This document shows, piece by piece, positions 7,570-14,890 of a DNA stretch of 64,000 nucleotides (positions within the stretch are counted from its first letter, which is position 1; each line of letters begins with the position of its first letter). This DNA comes from DSWT01 sp035420085 (lineage in GTDB: Bacteria; Chloroflexota; Anaerolineae; B4-G1; SLSP01): assembly GCA_035420085.1 (NCBI GenBank), contig DAOLUH010000027.1:1-64000 (forward strand), given 5' to 3'. The notes under the pieces were generated by a model. The model ran no database searches. It saw nothing but the letters and a program-made list of their open reading frames with translations, and was not told the DNA's origin. Position numbers and translations under genes: made by a program.

Positions 7570-8874
7570 TTAGATGTTGATAAGCGTGCCGCAATAGCTG
7601 CACTCCACCTGCTTCATCCCTTTGTAGATAGGCGGCAGAATGGCGTTACAGCTCGGACAGCGAGTCGGCAGTTCTGTCGGCGGCGCGGTGGTCTCGGCTT
7701 CGATCTTGGCGGCCAGTTGTTCCTGCGGCGTTGGCGCGCCAAACAGATCGGCTTCGAGCTGTCCACTCTTGGCCTGACGGATCATTTTGAGCCATTCTTC
7801 GTTGGTGGCCCCGCCTTTGAGGTGTAGGGTGGCGTCGCTTGGCAGTTCGCGCGTGCGTTCGGCAAAGCGCAGGGTGAGCAGCTCTTGCCGGCCTAAACCG
7901 AGCAATCCCGATTTTTTGTCCTCCATTTCCAGCTCGGTGATAGCGCCCACTGGCGTGTCCCAGAGCTTTTTCTGGATCAGTTCTTTCTCGGAAGAGAAGA
8001 GTTTCTTTTTGATCACGCGCTCTTCCCGCTGCTCGAAAATGACGCGGCTGTCGGTCAAGAACAGCATCCCCTCTGGCTGCTGGTTGTCGCTGATCCACCT
8101 GGCATCGCAGGCCGCCACGCCGTGTTCGTTGGGTAGTAAATCGAAGGAGGCATGATCCAGCGCATCGAGCATCTTTTGCACGCGGCGTACTTCGGCCTGG
8201 AGTTTGTTGATCTCTTGTTCCGTGTTGTCGAAGACCCCACGCACGTTGCGCTGCGCCTCGTTGATGTTGTTTTCGAGCGCCCAGAGGCGGCTGTCCACGG
8301 TATCCATCAACCCGTAGTTGCGTTCGGCCTGTCCGAGGAGCCGTTGGACTTCGTTGGCGGCATTTTGCAGGTTCAGCCGTTGAGTTTGCAGCAGCCGATT
8401 CGCCTCCGTTCGCTCCTGGGGCCAGCGCGTCCTCAACGTTGCCATCTGGCTCTCCAGGTTGCGGCCAAACCGATAGCCCCGCGCGCGGATGGCGGCGACG
8501 TCTTTGTCCAGCCCATCAAGGTTGCTGGCGACATTCGTCATCTGATCCACGAGCGCGCTGAGGGCCACTGCGCCGGCCAGCTTTTCCCAGCGGGTGCGCG
8601 CGTTGGCAAGTTGCGCGACGCGCTCATCGGTCTGCGTGGCGGGCGCAGAAGTGGCTGAAACCGCCGAGACGGAGGATGGCGTTGGTTTATTCACGGCCTG
8701 GCCAGGTCTTGAGGGCGACGAGGCCGCCGGAATGCGCGAGATAATTTGGTTGCTCTGGGGCGGCGCGGGTGGGTTCTTTAGCCCGCCGCTCTTGGGGCCG
8801 CCGTCGGCAGGTTTCTTGACGCTGCTACAACTGCGGATACCGGAACCGGTTAATCTGTTCTGTTTGTCAAGCAT
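7570..8874 (-). CDS. Coiled-coil protein with C-terminal zinc ribbon, function unknown
   Basis: A 434-residue protein. The N-terminus (about 1-75) is Pro/Ser-rich and disordered. Residues about 80-225 are helical and Gln/Arg/Glu-rich, consistent with a long coiled coil. The middle (about 240-365) contains hydrophobic strands resembling a PH-like or GRAM-like beta domain (EGMLFLTDSRVIFEQREER), a pattern seen in proteins that store or sense membrane contacts; this assignment is uncertain. The extreme C-terminus has CPSC (about 409-412) and CSYC (about 426-429), a four-Cys zinc ribbon. The start follows AAGGAGG. It sits 11 nt after prfB and is probably cotranscribed with ftsY and prfB. No signal peptide or membrane helix is apparent. 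Confidence 0.6.
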   Translation of the reverse strand: MLDKQNRLTGSGIRSCSSVKKPADGGPKSGGLKNPPAPPQSNQIISRIPAASSPSRPGQAVNKPTPSSVSAVSATSAPATQTDERVAQLANARTRWEKLAGAVALSALVDQMTNVASNLDGLDKDVAAIRARGYRFGRNLESQMATLRTRWPQERTEANRLLQTQRLNLQNAANEVQRLLGQAERNYGLMDTVDSRLWALENNINEAQRNVRGVFDNTEQEINKLQAEVRRVQKMLDALDHASFDLLPNEHGVAACDARWISDNQQPEGMLFLTDSRVIFEQREERVIKKKLFSSEKELIQKKLWDTPVGAITELEMEDKKSGLLGLGRQELLTLRFAERTRELPSDATLHLKGGATNEEWLKMIRQAKSGQLEADLFGAPTPQEQLAAKIEAETTAPPTELPTRCPSCNAILPPIYKGMKQVECSYCGTLINI

Positions 8875-8885
8875 AGCTATCCTCC

Positions 8886-9966
8886 TTAATCAACAAGGTG
8901 TAAATACGCTTCCATAAAGGCATCGAGTTCGCCATCGAACACGGCCTGCACATTGCCGGTCTCGTAATCGGTGCGATGGTCTTTGACCATTTGGTAGGGA
9001 TGGATCACATACGACCGGATCTGATTGCCCCATCCCGCGTCAACGTGCTCACCTTTGAGATCGCTGAGCTGCTGGCGGCGTTTCTCTTCCTCAAGCTGCA
9101 TCAGCCGCGCCTTGAGCACGCGCATAGCGACCTCGCGGTTTTGCGTCTGCGAACGCTCATTCTGGCACGAAGAGACGATCCCGGTCGGCAGGTGGGTGAT
9201 ACGCACCGCCGTCTCATTCTTCTGCATATGTTGTCCACCGGCAGAAGATGCGCGGTAGGTGTCAATCTGCAGATCGTCCGGGTTGATTTCCAGCGGCGCA
9301 TCCTCCCCCAAATCCGGCCAGACCTCGACGAGCGCGAACGACGTATGCCGCCGGTGGGCTGCGTCGAAAGGCGACAGGCGCACCAACCGGTGGACGCCGC
9401 GTTCTGAGCGCAAATAACCGTAGGCGAATTCGCCGCGAATACTTACCATCACACTCTTGATGCCGGCGCCCTCTCCCTCCATCGAGTCGAGGATTTCGGT
9501 TTTGAATCCCCGGCGCTCGGCCCAGCGCAGGAACATGCGCAGCAGCATGTTGGCCCAGTCCTGCGAATCTGTCCCTCCGGCGCCGGCATGGATGGCCAGG
9601 ATTGCGTCTGCCCGGTCGTGCGGCCCGGAGAGGAGCAAGCGAAACTCGGCGCGCACCAATTCGTCCTCCAGTTTGTCGGTCGTGCGGTTGAGTTCGTCGT
9701 ACAGTTCTTCATCGCCAAGCGCATAAAACTCTTGCGTGTCTTGTATTTCGTGACGCAGATGCGTCCAGTAGGTGATGTCTTCCTGGAGCGCCGCGAGCCG
9801 CTGCATGATCTGGCGGGCGTTTTCAGGATTGTCCCACAGGGTAGGGCTGGCGCTCTGCTGTTCTAATGCTGTGGCTTCCTGGATTTTCGCAGGTAAGTCA
9901 AAGACGCCTCCAGATTGCTTCCACGCGGGAAGCCAGATTGTCGAGCCGATCTACTAATTCAGTCAT
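8886..9966 (-). CDS. prfB: Peptide chain release factor 2, with programmed +1 frameshift
   Basis: RF2 ends translation at UGA and UAA. The gene is read as two frames: 22 codons from ATG 9966, then an in-frame TGA at 9900-9898, then the main frame down to 8886. The recoding site is complete: GGAGG, a three-base spacer (CGT), then CTT TGA C, matching the prfB autoregulatory signal in which low RF2 lets the ribosome slip forward at CTT. After skipping T9900 the protein continues with DLPAKIQEATALEQQ. The product is 359 residues, normal for RF2. The main part carries the RF2 SPF anticodon-like tripeptide (RLVRLSPFDAAHRR) and the catalytic GGQ (ASSAGGQHMQK). Start preceded by GGAGGAAG. It follows ftsY by 22 nt. 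Confidence 0.95.
9898..9914 (-). promoter_or_regulatory. prfB: prfB programmed frameshift site
   Basis: On the minus strand the sequence reads TGGAGG-CGT-CTT-TGA-C. An internal Shine-Dalgarno-like GGAGG sits three bases before the slippery CTT, followed by the poorly terminating TGA C context. This is the arrangement known from E. coli prfB, where RF2 abundance controls its own synthesis. Confidence 0.93.
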
Positions 9967-9988
9967 TCTTCCTCCACACTAAAATGTT

Positions 9989-10885
9989 TTATTTCCCTAG
10001 CAATCCTTGCACGAAGGCTTCGCGGTCGAAGATCGCCAGGTCTTCGATATGTTCCCCGGTGCCGACGAAACGCACCGGGAGTCCCAGTTGGTGGCCGATG
10101 GAGAGCACCATCCCGCCTTTGGCGCTGCCATCCAGCTTCGCCAGAACAATTCCGCTGACTTTGACAGCGTTGAGAAATTGTTGCGCCTGCACCAGCCCGT
10201 TCTGGCCGGTGTTGGCGTCGAGGACGAGGAACGTCTCGTGCGGCGCCCAGGCCACCCGTTTAGCGATGACGCGCTGTATCTTCTCCAATTCGGCCATCAG
10301 GTTGTGCTGGGTGTGCAGGCGTCCTGCCGTATCCACGATGACCATGTCGGCCTTGTGCGCCTGCGCGTGCTGGATGGCGTCGTAGGCCACGGAGCTGGGA
10401 TCGCCGCCCTCTGGCCCGGTAATCACCGGCACACCGACGCGCTGTCCCCACACCACCAGTTGATCCATCGCCGCGGCGCGGAAGGTATCGGCGGCAGCCA
10501 ACACAACCTTGCGCCCCTCGCGCTTGAAGTGCGCCGTCAGCTTGCCGATGCTCGTGGTCTTCCCTGAACCATTGACCCCGACAATGAGCACCACAGCCAG
10601 TGGATAGTCCAAATTGAACGGTTTCGGCTCTGGCAGTAGCGCGTATAGTTCCTCGCGCAGCACCTTCTGCAGGTCCGTCGCCCGATAAATCCCCTCGCTG
10701 CTGGCGCGCTTGCGCAATCGCTCAATCAGCGCCAGCGACGTTTCCACCCCCACATCGCCTTGGATCAACACGGCCTCCAGGTCTTCCCACGTCTCGTTGT
10801 TGATGTCGCCGGCCCCTAAGATGTTGGCGATTTGCCCAAAGATGGCGTTACGGGTCTTACGCAGACTTTCGAAAATCCCTTTCAT
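9989..10885 (-). CDS. ftsY: Signal recognition particle receptor FtsY
   Basis: A 298-residue SRP GTPase that docks ribosome-SRP complexes at the membrane for cotranslational insertion. The N domain (1-90) is helical. The G domain has G1 GVNGSGKTTSIGKL (about 99-112), AADTFRAAAMDQL (about 130-142), DTAGRLHT (about 182-189) and AKLDGSAKGG (about 242-251), and ends with the family's GTGEHIEDLAIFD. No acidic A domain is present, so this is the short form common outside proteobacteria. Start ATG at 10885 follows GAGGA. It is the first gene of a minus-strand group with prfB and the zinc-ribbon gene. The upstream 273-base gap up to tRNA-Leu holds two large hairpins. Confidence 0.95.
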   Translation of the reverse strand: MKGIFESLRKTRNAIFGQIANILGAGDINNETWEDLEAVLIQGDVGVETSLALIERLRKRASSEGIYRATDLQKVLREELYALLPEPKPFNLDYPLAVVLIVGVNGSGKTTSIGKLTAHFKREGRKVVLAAADTFRAAAMDQLVVWGQRVGVPVITGPEGGDPSSVAYDAIQHAQAHKADMVIVDTAGRLHTQHNLMAELEKIQRVIAKRVAWAPHETFLVLDANTGQNGLVQAQQFLNAVKVSGIVLAKLDGSAKGGMVLSIGHQLGLPVRFVGTGEHIEDLAIFDREAFVQGLLGK

Positions 10886-11027
10886 GCTGTCCTCGTTTTC
10901 ATCAGGGCGATTGGATCATCACCCTACGCTTTCTCCTTATCCAGATTTTTCCCGCGTTGATACTTGCCGGTGATTATATCCTGAGGCGATAGGCGCGTCA
11001 AGCTGAAAATGAGGACTGTCGGCTTAC

Positions 11028-11099
11028 CTGCCCCCGAGACGGGGGGGCAGTGAGCGGGATACGTGCTCCCGGCCCCCGAGACGGGGGCCGGGAGCACGT
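11028..11099. repeat. AGA-triloop hairpin repeat, locus A (two hairpins)
   Basis: The first hairpin is at 11028-11050: arm CTGCCCCCG, loop AGA, arm CGGGGG(GG)CAG with a two-base bulge. The second, at 11061-11099, is a perfect 18-bp stem (ACGTGCTCCCGGCCCCCG against its complement) with an AGA loop. The region lies downstream of tRNA-Leu and upstream of ftsY on the minus strand. The same core CCCGAGACGGG recurs near 22.6-22.85 and 46.3 kb. It could act as a terminator for tRNA-Leu, but the dispersion suggests a repeat family. Confidence 0.8.
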
Positions 11100-11158
11100 G
11101 AGCCTGCGTTGAACAAACAAGCGGGTGAACTTGGCGTTCACCCGCTTGTGCGTTATAA

Positions 11159-11241
11159 TGCCGAAGGTGGGAGTCGAACCCACATGGGGGTTACCCGAGC
11201 GAGTTTGAGTCGCTTGCGTCTGCCTGTTCCGCCACTTCGGC
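11159..11241 (-). tRNA. tRNA-Leu (anticodon CAA)
   Basis: The minus strand folds into a class II tRNA of 83 nt. The acceptor GCCGAAG pairs with CTTCGGC, the anticodon stem AGCGA/TCGCT encloses CTCAAAC (anticodon CAA), there is a long variable arm (CGGGTAACCCC), and the T loop is GTTCGACTC. Discriminator base A; CCA is not encoded. It reads UUG codons. A separate promoter is visible upstream. Confidence 0.96.
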
Positions 11242-11250
11242 TTAGCAGAT

Positions 11251-11278
11251 AGTATAACGAAATTTATGAATACGTCAA
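11251..11278 (-). promoter_or_regulatory. Sigma-70-type promoter of tRNA-Leu
   Basis: On the minus strand TTGACG (11278-11273) and TATACT (11256-11251) are separated by 16 bp. The -10 element ends about 9 nt before the mature tRNA 5' end, so the 5' leader would be very short. The region also lies upstream of the divergent sigma-factor gene. Confidence 0.75.
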
Positions 11279-11328
11279 GCGTAAGGCGTAAAACGTCAGG
11301 GGTAGCTTTACGTTTTATTCTGAGGTTT

Positions 11329-11994
11329 ATGATTACAATTGCAACAACTGCAACGTGGGATGAGCAAGCATTAGTCCAGAGCGCCCAAAAGGGCAATCTG
11401 GATGCTTTCAACGCGCTTATCTTCCACTACCAGCCGCAGGTCTACAACCTGGCGCTGCACCTGCTGCGCGATGAAGCGGCGGCAGATGACGCGGCGCAGG
11501 AAGCCTTTATCTCCGCCTACAAGGCGCTGGCAAAGTTTCGCGGCGGCTCGTTCCGGGCATGGCTGCTGCGAATCGTCTCCAACGCTTGTTATGATGAGAT
11601 GCGCCGTCACAAGCGCCGTCCCACCACGTCATGGGATGATTTTGGTGATATGGATGAGGAGGCCAATCCCCACCTGATTGACGACGGACCGCAGCCGGAA
11701 CAGGTTACGCAACAGCGCGAGTTGCGCGCATACCTGGATCGCGCCCTTTCCAGGTTGCCGGAAGATCAGCGCATGACGCTAATGTTGGTGGATCAGCTGG
11801 GATTTTCCTATCAAGAAGTGGCTGAGACGCTGCGGGTGCGTCTGGGCACGGTCAAATCGCGTCTGGCGCGCGCCCGTCTGGCGATGCAGAGTCTGCTCCA
11901 GGAAGAGGGGGAACTTTTGCCGCGTCGTTATCGTCTAAACAGTGAGACCACAGATAAAGAGACCACGCATAAAGACGTAAAACGTAATGCGTAA
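11329..11994 (+). CDS. ECF-type RNA polymerase sigma factor
   Basis: A 221-residue sigma factor. Region 2 is DAFNALIFHYQPQVYNLALHLLRDEAAADDAAQEAFISAYKAL, then FRAWLLRIVSNACYDEMRRHKRR (core-polymerase and -10 recognition). A linker rich in D/E/P follows. Region 4 has LSRLPEDQRMTLMLVDQLGFSYQEVAETLRVRLGTVKSRLARAR, a helix-turn-helix for the -35 element. Start taken at ATG 11329 after GAGG; an ATG at 11266 would add 21 unconserved residues. The next gene on the same strand is a membrane protein with anti-sigma character, 62 nt downstream. Short GTAAAACGT-type repeats lie on both flanks. The target regulon cannot be told from this window. Confidence 0.9.
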   Translation: MITIATTATWDEQALVQSAQKGNLDAFNALIFHYQPQVYNLALHLLRDEAAADDAAQEAFISAYKALAKFRGGSFRAWLLRIVSNACYDEMRRHKRRPTTSWDDFGDMDEEANPHLIDDGPQPEQVTQQRELRAYLDRALSRLPEDQRMTLMLVDQLGFSYQEVAETLRVRLGTVKSRLARARLAMQSLLQEEGELLPRRYRLNSETTDKETTHKDVKRNA

Positions 11995-12056
11995 AGAGGT
12001 TTTGTGTTTCCTATTTTATTTTTCGGTTTTATGGTATGACGTTGGAGAGTAAGGGA

Positions 12057-12950
12057 ATGGGTGTAATGTGGAGTGACGTGGATGTTTCCGCCTACATAGA
12101 CGGGCAACTCGATCCGGCAGCCCTGTCCAAGTTCGAGGCCACCCTGGAAAAAGATCAGGCCCTTCAATACCGGGTGGATGCTATGCGTGAGGTCGTGACG
12201 CTGGTGCGGGCTGTCCCTTTGCGTGAGCCGCCGCGCAATTACCTGTTGACCCCCGCGATGGTTGCCGTGAAACCCGCGCCGCGCCCCGTGCCGCGCCGCC
12301 CAGCGCTGTTGATGATGCGCCTGGCGACGTCGTTGGCGGCGGTTGCCTTTGTGCTGACCGCCGGATTGAACTTTCTCAACCAGAACCTCAGCCCCAGGGC
12401 AATGGTGATGCCGGCGGAAGGGATTGTGCAGGCGCCAATGGCGGTGGAAGTCACCCAACAGGTCGAGCTGCTGGTCGCGGCTCCGCCGGAAGCGCCGGCT
12501 CCGGAGTCTGCCCCGGCAGAAGTCGAGCGTGCAGAAAAAGCTGTGCCGCCGCAAGCGGAGCTTGAGTCCGCCCCAGCCCCTGCCGCGGAGTTCGCTGCGC
12601 CTGCAGCCACAGTAGCCCCGGCGATAGCTGCTGCTGAAGCCATCACCGCTCCGGCGGGTATGGGCGAAGGGGTCGTCGGCGGAACTGAGGCCGAGGTTTT
12701 GGCCGATGCTGCGTCATCCCCAGAACCTGCCACACTGGACGCAGCCCAGAATGGGGTGGCGCCAGCGGCAGCCGACGAAGAGTCGCCAGCCGAAGCGCAA
12801 GAGGTACTGACGTATGGGGTCGCTGACGATGATGCGGTGCGTGAGCCAGCCCGCAAAGCAGGGGTTCTCTCCTGGTGGATTCCTGGTATACTGGGAGCTG
12901 CGACACTTTGCCTGGCAGGGCTGACATTCTGGATGTCCCGCCGCCGTTGA
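12057..12950 (+). CDS. Membrane-anchored putative anti-sigma factor
   Basis: A 297-residue protein directly after the ECF sigma gene. The N-terminus (about 1-55, VSAYIDGQLDPAALSKFEATLEKD) has the helical pattern of anti-sigma ASD domains, but the HxxxCxxC zinc motif is absent. Membrane helix one is at about 95-113 (LATSLAAVAFVLTAGLNFL). A long Ala/Pro/Glu-rich segment (about 130-265) follows, then a C-terminal helix WWIPGILGAATLCLAGLTF before RRR. The topology implies a cytoplasmic sigma-binding head, an external disordered loop and a C-terminal anchor. Start chosen at 12057 because GGAG lies 9 nt upstream; ATG 12036 lacks this. The function is inferred from position plus architecture. Confidence 0.65.
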   Translation: MGVMWSDVDVSAYIDGQLDPAALSKFEATLEKDQALQYRVDAMREVVTLVRAVPLREPPRNYLLTPAMVAVKPAPRPVPRRPALLMMRLATSLAAVAFVLTAGLNFLNQNLSPRAMVMPAEGIVQAPMAVEVTQQVELLVAAPPEAPAPESAPAEVERAEKAVPPQAELESAPAPAAEFAAPAATVAPAIAAAEAITAPAGMGEGVVGGTEAEVLADAASSPEPATLDAAQNGVAPAAADEESPAEAQEVLTYGVADDDAVREPARKAGVLSWWIPGILGAATLCLAGLTFWMSRRR

Positions 12951-12967
12951 AGAGAGCCACGAAAAAG

Positions 12968-12998
12968 GCGAGAGAGCGAATGTGGGTCGCTCTCTCGC
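12968..12998 (+). terminator. Hairpin terminator after the anti-sigma gene
   Basis: A perfect 12-bp stem (GCGAGAGAGCGA with TCGCTCTCTCGC) and a 7-nt loop, followed by TTGTGTTGT. It lies between the anti-sigma stop and the deacetylase start, only 14 nt before that gene's ribosome binding site. Confidence 0.65.
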
Positions 12999-13024
12999 TT
13001 GTGTTGTGCATAGGAGTCTGAGTG

Positions 13025-14041
13025 ATGACGAATCGCCGTGTGTTTTTCTTGATCTTGTTGCTATGCCTCGTGGGATGCAATCCCTCGTCCGGCATAGGAG
13101 GCGTGGGCGCGCTATCTAAAGAGCTTGCCGAAGCTGCGACGATGGCAACCGTCACGCCAGCACTGACGGCTACCTTCACCGCAACGGCCACGCCGCTGCC
13201 GATGGCGACCGCCACACCGACAGCGACCGCTACACCGACCCCCACGCCGACGGAGACACCTGCGCCGACGGAAACGCCTTCCCCAACCCCACCACCTACA
13301 GAGACGCCAACGCCACCGCCGCCCACCCCGACCTATCCGCCGCCCCCGGAAGCGCTGCATGTGCCGATTTTGATGTACCATTACATCTCCGAACTGCCCG
13401 CGGACGCCGACACGTACCGCCGCGACCTCACCGTGATCCCCGCGCACTTCGAGGAGCAACTGCAATACCTCCAGGCGCAGGGATACCAGAGCGTTTTCCT
13501 GGCGGATATTTACGAAACATTGACCACCGGCAAGCCCTTGCCAGAGAAGCCCATCGTGCTGACGTTTGACGATGGCTACAAGGACGCTTATACCGACGCG
13601 CTCCCCTTATTGCAACAGTACGGCTTCGTGGGTGAATTCTTCCTGCTGGCGACTCCGGCGCACTACGAAGCGCCGCCATACCTCACCTGGGCCGACGTCC
13701 GCGCGATGGCCGATGCCGGGATGTCCATGCAGGCGCATGGCCGCGACCATTATGATTTGACCAATCGTCCGTATGATTTCCTGGTTTATCAGATTTTGGG
13801 GGCGCGCGAAGCCGTCGAGGCGCACACCGAACGACCTGTGCGCTTTTTCTGTTATCCCTCCGGGCGTTATGACGCCGCAACCATTGCCGTGGTGGAATCC
13901 GCCGGCTATTGGGGCGCGGTGACGACAGCCTGGGGCACTGAACTGCGCCTGGATAACCGCTTCACCTGGCCACGCATCCGCGTGAAGGGGGCCTGGTCGG
14001 TGGATTATTTCGCACACATCATGCAGCAAGTATCCCCATAA
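13025..14041 (+). CDS. Lipoprotein polysaccharide deacetylase (NodB/CE4 family)
   Basis: A 338-residue exported enzyme. The signal peptide ends in a lipobox LVGC (Cys about residue 18), so it is lipid-anchored. A 70-residue Thr/Pro/Ala-rich linker (about 45-110) spaces it from the membrane. The catalytic NodB domain starts with VPILMYHYIS; the core is KPIVLTFDDGYKDAYTDALP (about 175-194), where TFDDGY holds the base and metal Asp. Further motifs are MSMQAHGRDHYDLT and RFFCYPSGRYD (about 270-280). It probably removes N-acetyl groups from a cell-wall or envelope glycan. Start ATG 13025 follows AGGAG by 8 nt. The stop overlaps the start of the acetyltransferase gene. Confidence 0.88.
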   Translation: MTNRRVFFLILLLCLVGCNPSSGIGGVGALSKELAEAATMATVTPALTATFTATATPLPMATATPTATATPTPTPTETPAPTETPSPTPPPTETPTPPPPTPTYPPPPEALHVPILMYHYISELPADADTYRRDLTVIPAHFEEQLQYLQAQGYQSVFLADIYETLTTGKPLPEKPIVLTFDDGYKDAYTDALPLLQQYGFVGEFFLLATPAHYEAPPYLTWADVRAMADAGMSMQAHGRDHYDLTNRPYDFLVYQILGAREAVEAHTERPVRFFCYPSGRYDAATIAVVESAGYWGAVTTAWGTELRLDNRFTWPRIRVKGAWSVDYFAHIMQQVSP

Positions 14042-14601
14042 TGATGCGCCAGGATCAGATGGACACAGGCGCTCCACTTGATATCAAAATCATACGGGGT
14101 GAATTGTTGTCCGAGATTGATCGGCACGGCATTGTTGCATTGTGCAGCAGAGCCTATGAACAAGATATGGAACCTCTGTTTGCCACATTTGCCAATGCGA
14201 CCCACGTCCTGGGTTTCTACAATGGGATCCTCGTGAGCCACGCGCTCTGGGTGACGCGCTATCTACAGGTCGGCGCAGGCTTGCTTTTGCGAACCGCCTA
14301 TGTTGAGGCGGTTGCCACCGACGAGGCTTACCGGCAGCGCGGTTTCGCCACGGCGATTATGCAGCATCTTGCCGGCGCGATCCAAGACTTCGATCTGGCC
14401 GCGCTCTCGCCCTTCAGTGTGGCCTATTATGCACGCCTCGGATGGGAATTGTGGCGCGGCCCGCTGTTTGTCAGAACAGAAGACGGCCTTTTGCCTTCTC
14501 CCGACGATGAAGAAGTGATGATCTTGCGGCTTCCCAAAACACCCATACTGGATGTAAGCCAGCCTCTTTCTGCCGAATGGCGTGAGGGCGAATTGTGGTA
14601 A
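14041..14601 (+). CDS. GNAT acetyltransferase resembling aminoglycoside 2'-N-acetyltransferase, AAC(2')-I
   Basis: A 186-residue protein in the GNAT fold. The segment LLLRTAYVEAVATDEAYRQR GFATAIM (about residues 81-106) is the acetyl-CoA loop. The following ALSPFSVAYYARLGWELWRGPLFVRTEDGLLPSPDDEEVMILRLP and the C-terminal WREGELW match the AAC(2')-I pattern (ALS...YA..GW..W.GP..V..P.G..R.PDDDG...VLP ... WR.GD.W), as known from mycobacterial AAC(2')-Ic. The substrate could be an aminoglycoside or an envelope amine. The ATG overlaps the deacetylase stop by one base, so the two are translationally linked. The family call is from motif recall without alignment. Confidence 0.65.
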   Translation: MMRQDQMDTGAPLDIKIIRGELLSEIDRHGIVALCSRAYEQDMEPLFATFANATHVLGFYNGILVSHALWVTRYLQVGAGLLLRTAYVEAVATDEAYRQRGFATAIMQHLAGAIQDFDLAALSPFSVAYYARLGWELWRGPLFVRTEDGLLPSPDDEEVMILRLPKTPILDVSQPLSAEWREGELW

Positions 14602-14747
14602 GGGGCGCAATTCGAACAGGCGTCATAGAACCAGCAACCTTGTCGCTTTGATTACATTATCGGATATGGGCAACCTTTCAAGAGCGCGAGGTTCAACTTT
14701 GCGGGCATAGGCAAGTGTAAGCGTTTCGCCCTCTCCCCTTTTTGGGG

Positions 14748-14753
14748 TATAAT
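14748..14753 (+). promoter_or_regulatory. Putative -10 element upstream of gyrA
   Basis: TATAAT preceded by TTTGGGG. The hexamer 17 bp upstream (TTCGCC) is a poor -35. The predicted leader to the gyrA start is about 130 nt and contains the direct repeat ATTCGTGAAATTCGTGG, a word common in intergenic repeats. Confidence 0.45.
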
Positions 14754-14890
14754 ATCCTTTCGGAAACCCTCACGTTTCCCGAATGGCTGCCACACAAACC
14801 ACGATGTCGCGTGGCTGCGGAAAAATTCGTGAAATTCGTGGCAAAAACATGGCGATTCCACAACGCTGAACCTGTGGAGGATTGGACCTT

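Noticed and set aside
9898..9900. Stop codon in prfB as a sequencing error or pseudogene
   Set aside because: The SD-CTT-TGA-C context is the conserved programmed frameshift site, so the stop is functional.
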